A DNA stretch of 64,000 bases from Streptomyces aureoverticillatus. GTDB taxonomy: Bacteria > Actinomycetota > Actinomycetes > Streptomycetales > Streptomycetaceae. The notes beneath the pieces were generated by a model, which was given only the letters and a program-made list of their open reading frames with translations, did not search any database and had not been told where the DNA came from. The translations under genes and the position numbers were made by a program. Numbering within the stretch: position 1 is the stretch's first letter; each line of letters starts with the position of its first letter. Of the stretch, positions 25,406-32,965 are shown piece after piece. The DNA is taken from the NCBI RefSeq assembly GCF_014649395.1, contig NZ_BMSY01000009.1, positions 1 to 64,000 of the forward strand, written 5' to 3'.

Positions 25406-26851
25406 GTGCCTCCTCCCTCGACGCCCTCCACGCCCCCGACGCCTTCGTCACCTGCGTCACCCTCGTCGCCCTCGGTTCCCCCGACCCCGCCCGCTCCGCC
25501 CGCGCCCTCCGGCGCGCCCCGCACCCCCGACCGGGTGTCGGCGCGCGAGGCCGTCGCCGCCGTGACGTCGGACTTCGCCGAGCTGCCGTACCCGCAGGGG
25601 ACCGCGCGGCCGGACGGCCCGCTGGCGTGGGCGGGATACGACGCCGCGCGGGCCGCCGCGCAGGACCGTACCGGCGAGTCGGAGTCCGTGATCTGCGGGA
25701 GGGCGACGATCGCGGGCCGACCGGCCGTCCTCGTCTCGTTCGAGTTCCGCTATCTGGGCGGTTCGCTCAGTGAGCGGACCGGGGACCGCCTGGAGGCGGC
25801 GTACACGGCCGCCCGCGAGCACCGTCTCCCCCTCGTCTCGCTCATCGCGACCGGCGGCAGCCGCATGCAGGAAGGCATGCGCGCGCTGCGCCAGCTCCAG
25901 CGCGTGGCCGCCCAGTCGGCCCTGAACCGCGCGGCCGGGCTGCCGCAGATCGCGGTGCTGCGCGATCCGACGACGGGCGGCGGCTGGGCCACGCTCGGCG
26001 CGGGCGCCGACGTGGTGCTCGCGCTGCCCGGTGCGCAGGTGGGCTTCGCGGGGTCGCGGGTCCGGCCGCCGGACGCGGACCCGGCGGCGTACACGGCGGA
26101 GGGGCAGCTGGCGGCGGGAGCGGTCGACGCCGTCGTGGCGCCGGAGCGGCTGCCCGCGCGCCTGGGGCACTGGCTGCGGCTGCTCACCACGCCCGCGTCC
26201 GGCACTCCCGAGCCGCCGCGCGCCCTCGGGGACCCGGCTCTGCCCACCACCGGCTGGGACGCGGTGGGCCGGGCCCGCTCCCCCGAACGCCCCCGCGCCC
26301 ACGCCTACTTGGACGCCTACTTCGACTCCCGCGAGCCGATCGACGGCGACCGCTGCGGCGGCCGGGACGAGGGCATGCTGTGCGGCTTCGGCCTGCGCGA
26401 GGGCCGGGCGATCGCGTACGCCGCCCAGACCGGCACGCCGACCCGCCCCGCCGGATACCGCACCGCCGCCCGCCTCATCCGCCTGGCCGACCGCCTGTCC
26501 GTGCCCGTGCTCACCCTCATCGACACGCCCGGCGCCGCCAACGACGCGGCGGCCGAGCGGGCGGGCGCGGGCGCCGCGATCGCCGACGTCTTCGGGGCCG
26601 TCGCCGCCGCGCGCGTCCCCGTCACGTCCCTCGTCGTCGGCGAGGGCGGCTCGGGCGGCGCCCTCGCCCTCGCCGCGCCCGCCAACACCTGGGCCACGCC
26701 GGACAGTTACTTCTCGGTGATCGGCCCCGAGGCCGCCGCGGCCATTCTCAAACGTCCGCCCGAGGACGTACCGGACCTGGCCGGGGAGCTGCGTCTGCGA
26801 CCGCAGGACCTGGTGGAGCTCGGTGTCGTACGCGGTGTCGTACCGAAGTAG
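25406..26851 (+). CDS. Fused AccD/AccA-like acyl-CoA carboxyltransferase
   Basis: 481 residues. Both crotonase-like halves of a biotin-dependent carboxyltransferase are present: first half VLVSFEFRYLGGSLSERTG, LIATGGSRMQEG, PTTGGGWATLG; second half LIDTPGAAND, TSLVVGEGGSGGALALA and SYFSVIGPEAAAAIL. There is no zinc finger as in bacterial AccD and no biotin domain. The N-terminal about 35 residues are Pro/Ser/Thr repeats. GTG start, 11 bp after the sigma stop with GGAG between, so it is cotranscribed with the sigma factor. Substrate acyl-CoA unknown. Confidence 0.85.
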   Translation: MPPPSTPSTPPTPSSPASPSSPSVPPTPPAPPAPSGAPRTPDRVSAREAVAAVTSDFAELPYPQGTARPDGPLAWAGYDAARAAAQDRTGESESVICGRATIAGRPAVLVSFEFRYLGGSLSERTGDRLEAAYTAAREHRLPLVSLIATGGSRMQEGMRALRQLQRVAAQSALNRAAGLPQIAVLRDPTTGGGWATLGAGADVVLALPGAQVGFAGSRVRPPDADPAAYTAEGQLAAGAVDAVVAPERLPARLGHWLRLLTTPASGTPEPPRALGDPALPTTGWDAVGRARSPERPRAHAYLDAYFDSREPIDGDRCGGRDEGMLCGFGLREGRAIAYAAQTGTPTRPAGYRTAARLIRLADRLSVPVLTLIDTPGAANDAAAERAGAGAAIADVFGAVAAARVPVTSLVVGEGGSGGALALAAPANTWATPDSYFSVIGPEAAAAILKRPPEDVPDLAGELRLRPQDLVELGVVRGVVPK

Positions 26852-26971
26852 CGGGGCACGGGCCACGAGCCGCACGAGCCGCACAACCAGCACTCCGCGT
26901 CACACGCCCCACGTGACACGCCCCGCGTCCCGCGCCGTGCGGGATCGGGTGTCGCGTTGCAGGATGGCGGC

Positions 26972-28510
26972 ATGTTGTTTGTCCGGGTGGCGGAGGTGTC
27001 CAAAGGGGTGGCCGCGACGTCGGCGCGGTCGCGGAAGATCGAGCTGATGGCCGAGCTGTTCCGGGCGGCGGAGCCCGACGACGTGCCGCTCGTGATCCCC
27101 TACCTCGCCGGACGGCTGCCGCAGGGGCGGATCGGGGTGGGCTGGAACGCGCTCAAGGATCCGGTGGCCCCGGCGGCCGAGCCGGCGCTGACGGTACGGG
27201 ACGTGGACGCCGCTCTCACCGCGCTCGCCGGGGTGGCGGGCGCGGGCGCGCAGGCCGAGCGGAGGCGGCTCGCACAGGAGTTGCTGGGGGCGGCGACGCC
27301 CGACGAACAGCGGTTCCTGTTCGGCCTGTTGACCGGGGAGGTGCGGCAGGGGGCACTGGACGCGGTCGCCGTGGAGGGGCTCGCCCGGGCGACGGAGGCA
27401 CCGCCCGAGCAGGTGCGGCGCGCGGTGATGCTGGCCGGGGCGCTCGCTCCGGTGGCGCGGACCCTGCTCGCGCACGGGCCGGACGCGCTGGCGGAGTTCC
27501 GGCTGACCGTGGGCCGTCCGGTGCAGCCGATGCTGGCGCACAGCGCGGCGTCCGTGGGCGAGGGCATCGACAAGCTGGGCCCGTGCGCGGTCGAGGAGAA
27601 GCTGGACGGGATCCGGGTGCAGGTGCACCGGGACGGCGACGATGTACGCGTCTACACCCGCACCCTCGACGACATCACCGACCGCCTTCCCGAACTGACG
27701 GCAGCAGTGGAGGAGTTGGCGGGCCGACGCTTCATCCTCGACGGCGAGCTCATCGCGCTCGGCGGCGACGGGCGGCCGCGGTCCTTCCAGGACATCGCGG
27801 GACGCGTGGGCTCGCGGCTCGACGTGGCGGCCGCGGCGGCCGAACTGCCCCTCTCCCCCGTCTTCTTCGACGCCCTGTACGTGGACGGCGAGGATCTGCT
27901 GGACCTCCCGCTGCGGGAGCGGCACGCACGGCTCGCGCGGCTCGTTCCGGAGCCGATGCGGGTGCGGCGCGTGGTCGTGGCGGATCCGGCCGACGAGGAG
28001 GCGCGGCGGGCCGCCGACGCGTTCCTCGCCGCGACGCTGGAGCTCGGCCACGAAGGTGTCGTGCTCAAGGGGCTCGACGCGCCCTACAGCGCGGGCCGCC
28101 GGGGTGCGTCCTGGCTCAAGGTCAAACCCGTGCACACCCTGGACCTGGTGGTCCTGGCGGCCGAGTGGGGGCACGGCAGGCGCACCGGGAAGCTGTCCAA
28201 CCTGCATCTGGGGGCCCGGCGCGCCGACGGGACGTACGCCATGCTCGGCAAGACCTTCAAGGGCATGACCGACGCGATGCTGGCCTGGCAGACCGAGCGC
28301 TTGCGCGAACTCTCCGTCGACGACGACGGGTTCGTGGTGCGGGTCCGCCCCGAGCTGGTGGTGGAGATCGCCTACGACGGGCTGCAGCGGTCCACGCGCT
28401 ATCCGGCAGGGGTGACGCTGCGGTTCGCGCGGGTGGTGCGGTACCGCGAGGACAAGGCGGCGGACGAGGCGGACACGGTGGAGACGGTGCTCGCACAGTA
28501 CGAGCCCTAG
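26972..28510 (+). CDS. ATP-dependent DNA ligase, LigB type
   Basis: 512 residues, like mycobacterial LigB (about 507). N-terminal helical DNA-binding domain, then the nucleotidyltransferase core with EEKLDGIRVQ (Lys210 takes the AMP), ILDGELIAL, FFDALYVDG, EGVVLKG and SWLKVKP, and an OB-fold end (GKTFKGMTDAMLAWQT). It seals nicks with ATP, alongside the NAD-dependent LigA expected elsewhere. AGGA lies upstream of the ATG. Its TAG shares bases with the convergent MerR gene's stop (CTAG). Confidence 0.93.
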   Translation: MLFVRVAEVSKGVAATSARSRKIELMAELFRAAEPDDVPLVIPYLAGRLPQGRIGVGWNALKDPVAPAAEPALTVRDVDAALTALAGVAGAGAQAERRRLAQELLGAATPDEQRFLFGLLTGEVRQGALDAVAVEGLARATEAPPEQVRRAVMLAGALAPVARTLLAHGPDALAEFRLTVGRPVQPMLAHSAASVGEGIDKLGPCAVEEKLDGIRVQVHRDGDDVRVYTRTLDDITDRLPELTAAVEELAGRRFILDGELIALGGDGRPRSFQDIAGRVGSRLDVAAAAAELPLSPVFFDALYVDGEDLLDLPLRERHARLARLVPEPMRVRRVVVADPADEEARRAADAFLAATLELGHEGVVLKGLDAPYSAGRRGASWLKVKPVHTLDLVVLAAEWGHGRRTGKLSNLHLGARRADGTYAMLGKTFKGMTDAMLAWQTERLRELSVDDDGFVVRVRPELVVEIAYDGLQRSTRYPAGVTLRFARVVRYREDKAADEADTVETVLAQYEP

Positions 28511-29160
28511 GTTCGGCGCCCGCGGTAGGCGCGTTGCCGACAGGCGCGTGAGCAGTACTTCCGGGGACGGCCGCGGGAGGCTCGCGGCACCGGGCCCCGG
28601 CAACCGGGACAGATCACCGACTTTTCGTCACGCAGAGGGCCGTCCGCTGCCGGGTTTTCGTCACGCGGTGACGTGCCTGCGTGCGGCCGCCCGCCGTTGC
28701 GGGCCGCGCGAGCGGCAGTGACGAGGTCGGCGTCGGAGACGCCCCCGCGTGGGGTGTGCGCGGACAGTTCGGACTCCAGGACGGGGCACTGCGCCATGTC
28801 GTCGTCCTCGCAGCGCAGCAGATGGCGGAGGTAGTCCCGGGCGGCCTCCAGTTGCCCTATGCGCTCTTCCAGCAGCGCGATCTGTTCGCCGACCGTGCGC
28901 TGCCAGGCGCTGTGCGTGGCCCTTCCCGAGGTGACGACGGCCGCCTGCTCCAGCGGCATCCGCCCCACCACGCAGCACAGGTAGGCGACGCCGAGGCGGC
29001 GCAGGTCGGCATCGCCGTAGAGCCGCTTGCCGCCGTCGCGGGCGGGCGGGTCGAGCACGCCCTGGTGCTCCCACCACCGCACCGTGGACGGCGCGAGGCC
29101 GTACAGCGCCGCCGCTTCACCGATGGAGACCCCCCGGCGCGCCCCAAGTCCAAGCGTCAT
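28507..29160 (-). CDS. MerR-family regulator with C-terminal cysteine cluster
   Basis: 217 residues. Winged helix VSIGEAAALYGLAPSTVRWWEHQGVLDPPARDG, then a coiled dimerisation helix (GEQIALLEERIGQLEAARDYLRHLL) and CEDDDMAQC. The last 40 residues hold CPGCRGPVPR and KYCSRACRQRAYRGRR, a CxxC-x(n)-CxxxC zinc-ribbon-like end often found in actinobacterial proteins. The inducer is unknown; the cysteines could bind metal or sense redox state. An ATG 15 nt upstream is an alternative. It is divergent from the flavoprotein across a MerR-type promoter. Confidence 0.88.
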   Translation of the reverse strand: MTLGLGARRGVSIGEAAALYGLAPSTVRWWEHQGVLDPPARDGGKRLYGDADLRRLGVAYLCCVVGRMPLEQAAVVTSGRATHSAWQRTVGEQIALLEERIGQLEAARDYLRHLLRCEDDDMAQCPVLESELSAHTPRGGVSDADLVTAARAARNGGRPHAGTSPRDENPAADGPLRDEKSVICPGCRGPVPRASRGRPRKYCSRACRQRAYRGRRT

Positions 29161-29168
29161 AAGCCCAG

Positions 29169-29199
29169 TTGACATCAAGTCGACTTCACGAGGCAAGAT
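29169..29199 (+). promoter_or_regulatory. MerR-type promoter with 19-bp spacer, upstream of the flavoprotein gene
   Basis: TTGACA (29169-29174) and CAAGAT (29194-29199) are separated by 19 bp, the over-long spacing typical of MerR-activated promoters. Within the spacer lies AAGTCGACTT (29177-29186), a perfect 10-bp palindrome. The arrangement predicts activation of the flavoprotein gene by the divergent MerR protein. Confidence 0.65.
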
Positions 29200-29201
29200 C
29201 G

Positions 29202-29221
29202 AACTAAGGCAAGCCTTAGTT
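29202..29221. promoter_or_regulatory. 9-bp-arm palindrome resembling a half-matched iron box
   Basis: AACTAAGGCAAGCCTTAGTT: perfect 9-bp arms around AA. Read from 29205 it matches the iron-box consensus at about 14 of 19 positions, weaker than the box at 12091. It covers the expected transcription start of the flavoprotein gene, so a bound protein would block it. Confidence 0.5.
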
Positions 29222-29273
29222 GCCGAGTCGGATCGCGCACGCGGCGGCACCGCCGCGACAGGAAGGGTCGACC

Positions 29274-30602
29274 ATGGGAGCAGTCGAATACTCGGAGACC
29301 GTCGTCATCGGCGCCGGACAGCAGGGGTGCGGAGTGGCCGCGGCCCTGCAGGAGCTCGACCGTGAATACGTTGTCCTGGAACGCGGAGAGATCGGTCAGG
29401 CGTGGGCGCACGAGCGCTGGGACAGCCTGCTCGTGGGCAGCGGGAATCGATCGGTCCGGTTTCCCGGCTGGGACTATGACGGCGCCGACCCCGGCGGTTG
29501 CATGCCGGGACGGGAGCTGGCCCGCCACCTGCGCCGCTACGCAAAAGAGCGGAATCTTCGGGTGCGGCAGCACACGCCGGTCCGGAAGGTCGAGTGCCCC
29601 CCGGACGCGTCCGACCGCGCGTCCGACCGCGACGAGGTGCGGTTCAGGACTCATCTGTCCGCCGGCGGTGTCATCGAGTCCCGCAATCTTGTCGCGGCGG
29701 TGGGTGGCTACGCGGCCCCGCGCGTACCCGATCTCGCGTCCGCCATCGACCCGTCCGTCAAGCAGATGCCTTCGCGCTACTACCGCAATCCCGAGTCCTT
29801 GCCGGACGGCGCCGTTCTCGTGGTGGGCGCGGGAATCAGTGGTCAGCAAATCGCCGACGAACTCGTGGATGCCGGCCTTGACGTATTCCTGTCGGTGGGC
29901 CGACACCGCGCCTGGCCGCGCAGCTATCGCGGGCGCAGTCTTCAAGAATGGATGTTTGCTCTCTCCCTGTACGAAGACTTTGTCACCCACCGTACCGAGG
30001 GCACCGACAGCAGCGAGGGCGCAGCACTCCTGCCCGGTCTGCCGGTGACCGCCGTGAAGGACAAGAGCGGGGACCTCAATCTCGGCACGCTGGCGGCAAA
30101 GGGCGTCGTCCTCGTGGGTTCCACGCGTGCGGCGAAGGACCATGCCCTTCTGCTGGAGGACAATGTCGTCGCCATCGCGAAGGAATCCTCCCGCTCCTTC
30201 CGGGAAGTCATCGAAAAGATCGACGACGGCATACGCCGACGGGGTTTCGTGGTCCCGGAGCAGAATCCGGCACCCGGCGTCGACATGGATTGCATAGCCG
30301 ATTTCGGCAACAGCCTGGACTTGGCACACCAGAACGTCAAGACGATCATCTGGTGCACCGGATTCGGTCCGGACTACCGGATTCTGCCGGAGAGCGTGCT
30401 CGATGACCGCGGGGCTCCTCTCCAGCAGAAGGGCATTCTCGGTGCGGTCCCCGGCCTGTATTACGCCGGTCTTCCGGACGGCAACTCGCTCGCCCCGGTG
30501 GCCATTTCGGCCAGTGTCGAGAACGGGCGGTTCATCGCGCGCCAGATACACATCGACCACATCATGCGATCCGGCTCTTCGGCATCCGTCATCACGCCGT
30601 GA
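29274..30602 (+). CDS. FAD-dependent monooxygenase-like flavoprotein (CzcO/FMO family)
   Basis: 442 residues. FAD site VVIGAGQQGCGVAAAL, second dinucleotide site VLVVGAGISGQQIADEL, and a late IIWCTGFGPDYR with GLYYAGLPDG. This is the layout of flavin monooxygenases and putative flavoprotein transporters; the YAGL end resembles N-hydroxylating enzymes. GGAAGGG lies upstream of the ATG. Codon use is less GC-biased than its neighbours (many GAT, AAT, CTT codons), suggesting later acquisition. Control by the divergent MerR protein is likely. Confidence 0.85.
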   Translation: MGAVEYSETVVIGAGQQGCGVAAALQELDREYVVLERGEIGQAWAHERWDSLLVGSGNRSVRFPGWDYDGADPGGCMPGRELARHLRRYAKERNLRVRQHTPVRKVECPPDASDRASDRDEVRFRTHLSAGGVIESRNLVAAVGGYAAPRVPDLASAIDPSVKQMPSRYYRNPESLPDGAVLVVGAGISGQQIADELVDAGLDVFLSVGRHRAWPRSYRGRSLQEWMFALSLYEDFVTHRTEGTDSSEGAALLPGLPVTAVKDKSGDLNLGTLAAKGVVLVGSTRAAKDHALLLEDNVVAIAKESSRSFREVIEKIDDGIRRRGFVVPEQNPAPGVDMDCIADFGNSLDLAHQNVKTIIWCTGFGPDYRILPESVLDDRGAPLQQKGILGAVPGLYYAGLPDGNSLAPVAISASVENGRFIARQIHIDHIMRSGSSASVITP

Positions 30603-30781
30603 GACCGCGGGCGCCGGGGCGTGCGCGCGGGGCCCTACGGGTGACCGGCCGTCACTTCCCCCGCACGGAAGCGGTTACGCGTTGCGGCAGCGCGCGTCGC
30701 GAGTGTCCGACCGATGACGCTCCGACGGTACGGCCGTCGCCTTCCCGCAGGCGCGCGCGCCACACGAAAGGGATTCCGAAC

Positions 30782-31072
30782 GTGAAGATCGCCAAGGCCG
30801 CTGCCGGTGTCGCAGGTGTCGCGATGGCCCTGGGGGCCGCCTCTCCCGCTGCCGCCGCCCCCGAGCCGCGCGGCACCGACGAGCAGCTCCTCTCCGACAG
30901 GCTCAGCACGAAGGCACTCAAGAACCCGATCGAGGACTTCGGCATCGCCGCGACCGTCCGCCCCCTCGGGAAGACCGTCGACCGGCTCGAGGCCGACCGG
31001 CTCACGACGACCTTCGTCACCGGCGCGGCGGCCACGCTCAGCAAGGTCTCCGACGTCGCGGGCCTCCACTGA
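30782..31072 (+). CDS. Small secreted protein
   Basis: 96 residues. Signal peptide VKIAKAAAGVAGVAMALG ending at AAAAPE, then about 68 residues (LSDRLSTKALKNPIEDFG, RPLGKTVDRLEADRLTT). No cysteines after cleavage and no known domain. The GTG has GAAAGGGA upstream. A run of 30-bp repeats starts 10 bp after its stop. Confidence 0.65.
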   Translation: MKIAKAAAGVAGVAMALGAASPAAAAPEPRGTDEQLLSDRLSTKALKNPIEDFGIAATVRPLGKTVDRLEADRLTTTFVTGAAATLSKVSDVAGLH

Positions 31073-31407
31073 GGCGTGCTTCTCAGGCCGCGCCCCAAGC
31101 CCGGCCATGCCTCTCAGGCCGCGCCCCAGCCCGGCCGTGCCTCTCAGGCCGTGCCACAACCAGGCAGCCGAGGGGAAGCTCCCGCCCGCTGCCCCTGGCC
31201 ATCACGCCAGGGCGGCGGGCGGACCGCCTTCGCGGGGGCGGGACAGGCTTCAGCAACCGGCCCAGCAGGCCCCGGACCGCCTTGATCAACGCGGCGTGCG
31301 ACGTCGCGCCCCTGCTCGCTGAGCGACGGCCGCACGGCGCGCACCCGAGGTGGCCAGCAAGCTGCGAGGCGGATTCGAACGCGGAAAGAGTTGGCGGAGG
31401 GCACGCT
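31073..31407. repeat. 335-bp gene-free stretch with 30/31-bp tandem repeats
   Basis: At 31082-31157 a 30- to 31-bp unit beginning CTCAGGCCGCGCCCCA occurs twice fully and once in part. The rest has no supported gene; the last 20 bp carry the ribosome site (GGAGGG) of the kinase remnant. It looks like a scar region between the small secreted gene and the deleted kinase. Confidence 0.7.
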
Positions 31408-31793
31408 GTGTCGGACGATGGGCGGCTCGTCGCCGGGCGCTACCGGCTTGTCGAGCAGATCGGCCGTGGCGGCATGGGCACGGTGTGGCGCGCACACGAC
31501 GAGGTCCTCGGCCGCCAGGTCGCGCTCAAGCGGATGCACGTGCTGCCGCACCTGGCCGAGGACGAGCTCGCCACGCGTTACGAGCGCATGCGCCGTGAGG
31601 CACGCAGCGCGGCCTGATAGGGGAGTTCACCTTCAAGGGCAGAGCGCGCACGTACCGCGCCATCGACCTCGGCTTCGGCCGGGCGGGCGGCCGGGAGCAC
31701 GACATCTACCTGTCGGCGCCGGACGCGAAGTGGGACAGGTACCGTCCCGTCTTCAACACGGCCAGGGACGGCTTCACCACGTCCGGCTCCTGA
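31408..31793 (+). pseudogene. Internally deleted Ser/Thr protein kinase gene
   Basis: A GTG with GGAGGG upstream opens a PknB-type N-lobe: VAGRYRLVEQIGRGGMGTVWRA, then VALKRMHVLPHL with the ATP-binding lysine. After 69 residues it ends at TGA-TAG. In another frame 31620-31793 encodes a typical kinase-protein C-terminal end (EHDIYLSAPDAKWDRYRPVF, then NTARDGFTTS). The catalytic loop, membrane helix and most of the protein are missing. A short peptide could still be made but it cannot be a kinase. Confidence 0.8.
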
Positions 31794-31815
31794 CCGTCGC
31801 CCCCGGCGCTCCGGG

Positions 31816-32289
31816 TCAGCCGAACTGCCCCGGCCGGTAGTCGCCGGCGGGCTGCTGGATGATGACGTTCGCCCGGTTGAAGGCGTTGATGAGGGCGATC
31901 TCGCACACGAGGGCGGCCAGCTGGTCCTCGTCGTAGTGCTTGGCGGCGTTCGCCCAGGCCTCGTCCGTGACGCCACCGGCCGCGTCCGCGACGCGGGTGC
32001 CCTGTTCCGTCAGCTCCAGCGCGGCCCGTTCGGCCTCGGTGAAGACCGTGGCCTCCCGCCACGCCGCGACCAGGTTGAGACGGGTCGAGGTCTCACCGGC
32101 AGCGGCGGCGTCCTTGCTGTGCATGTCGGTGCAGAAACCGCACCCGTTGATCTGACTGGCGCGGAGCCTCACCAGCTCCTGCGTCGTGGCCGGCAGCGTC
32201 GAGTCCTCGAGCGTCTTGCTCGCGGCGACGATGTGCTTGAAGACCTTGCCGATGACCGGATTGCTGAAGGCGTCCAGACGGGCGCTCAT
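31816..32289 (-). CDS. Carboxymuconolactone decarboxylase/AhpD-family protein
   Basis: 157 residues. The AhpD-type motif CGFCTDMHSKDA gives the CxxC and the following histidine; LVRLRASQINGC precedes it and YDEDQLAALVCEIALINAFNR follows. Members are peroxidase or reductase partners, using the vicinal cysteines. AGGAG lies upstream of the ATG at 32289. It is divergent from the antiporter operon. Confidence 0.9.
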   Translation of the reverse strand: MSARLDAFSNPVIGKVFKHIVAASKTLEDSTLPATTQELVRLRASQINGCGFCTDMHSKDAAAAGETSTRLNLVAAWREATVFTEAERAALELTEQGTRVADAAGGVTDEAWANAAKHYDEDQLAALVCEIALINAFNRANVIIQQPAGDYRPGQFG

Positions 32290-32366
32290 GGTGATCTCCT
32301 TTGCCGTTTTCGATGCCTGCACCCTTACGACGGCGCGGCTCGGCGAAATGTGACATGAGTGCCCGA

Positions 32367-32412
32367 CCCGAGTACTGGCCCGAGTACTGGCCCGATCCTT
32401 CCTTCAAGGATC
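32367..32412. promoter_or_regulatory. Tandem 12-bp direct repeats and a 7-bp hairpin in a divergent promoter region
   Basis: CCCGAGTACTGG occurs twice in tandem (32367-32390), each with an AGTACT palindrome. GATCCTT (32394-32400) pairs with AAGGATC (32406-32412) over a 5-nt loop. They fall between the AhpD-like gene and the antiporter operon; either could be a regulator site. Confidence 0.45.
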
Positions 32413-32475
32413 AGTAAATTTTGAACCGATAGGGTGGCATATGCACGTAGTCACCAACAGCACCAGGGGAGAGCT

Positions 32476-32961
32476 GTGCCCGCTTCACGTATGAGCCGAA
32501 CGCCGCTGCCGGGCATCGGCATGCGCTACGACCTCACCACGCGAGAACAGCAGCGGCTCTCCGTCGTGGCGCACCGGGACGGCGGCCGCACGCTCAGCGC
32601 GTACCGCTCCGACGATCCGGACGCCTGCGCGCTCTCCCTGCGGCTGACGTCCGGCGAGGCGGCCGCGCTGGTGGACGCGCTGCTGCCGGGGCACCAGAGC
32701 CCCAACCTGCTGCACACCACCGGCCTCGGGCTCGTCGCCGAGCGGATCGAGGTCGCGGCGACCTCGCACTGGAACGGGCGCGTGCTCGGCGAGACGCACC
32801 TGCGCACCGAGACCGGCGCGTCGGTGGTGGCGGTGCTGCGGCGGGCCGATGCCATCCCCTCGCCCGCGCCGGACTTCCGGCTCGCGGGCGGGGACACCCT
32901 CATCGTGATCGGCACCCGCGAAGGCGTCGAGAGCGCCGCGGCGATACTCGGCCGGGAGTGA
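32476..32961 (+). CDS. RCK_C-domain regulatory subunit of a cation/proton antiporter (KhtT/CpeA-like)
   Basis: 161 residues. A short N-terminal domain (PLPGIGMRYDLTTREQQRLSVV) precedes a TrkA-C/RCK_C domain (SVVAVLRRADAIPSPAPDFR, GGDTLIVIGTREGVESAA). KhtT-type subunits gate the antiporter encoded next, and in several Gram-positive bacteria this domain binds c-di-AMP. The GTG has GGGGAGAG upstream. Only 4 bp separate it from the antiporter gene. Confidence 0.9.
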   Translation: MPASRMSRTPLPGIGMRYDLTTREQQRLSVVAHRDGGRTLSAYRSDDPDACALSLRLTSGEAAALVDALLPGHQSPNLLHTTGLGLVAERIEVAATSHWNGRVLGETHLRTETGASVVAVLRRADAIPSPAPDFRLAGGDTLIVIGTREGVESAAAILGRE

Positions 32962-32965
32962 TCGG

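Noticed and set aside
31350..31385. A GTTCGAATCC-like sequence resembling a tRNA T-loop on the minus strand
   Set aside because: The flanking bases do not pair into a T stem, and no acceptor, D or anticodon arm can be drawn. Chance match.
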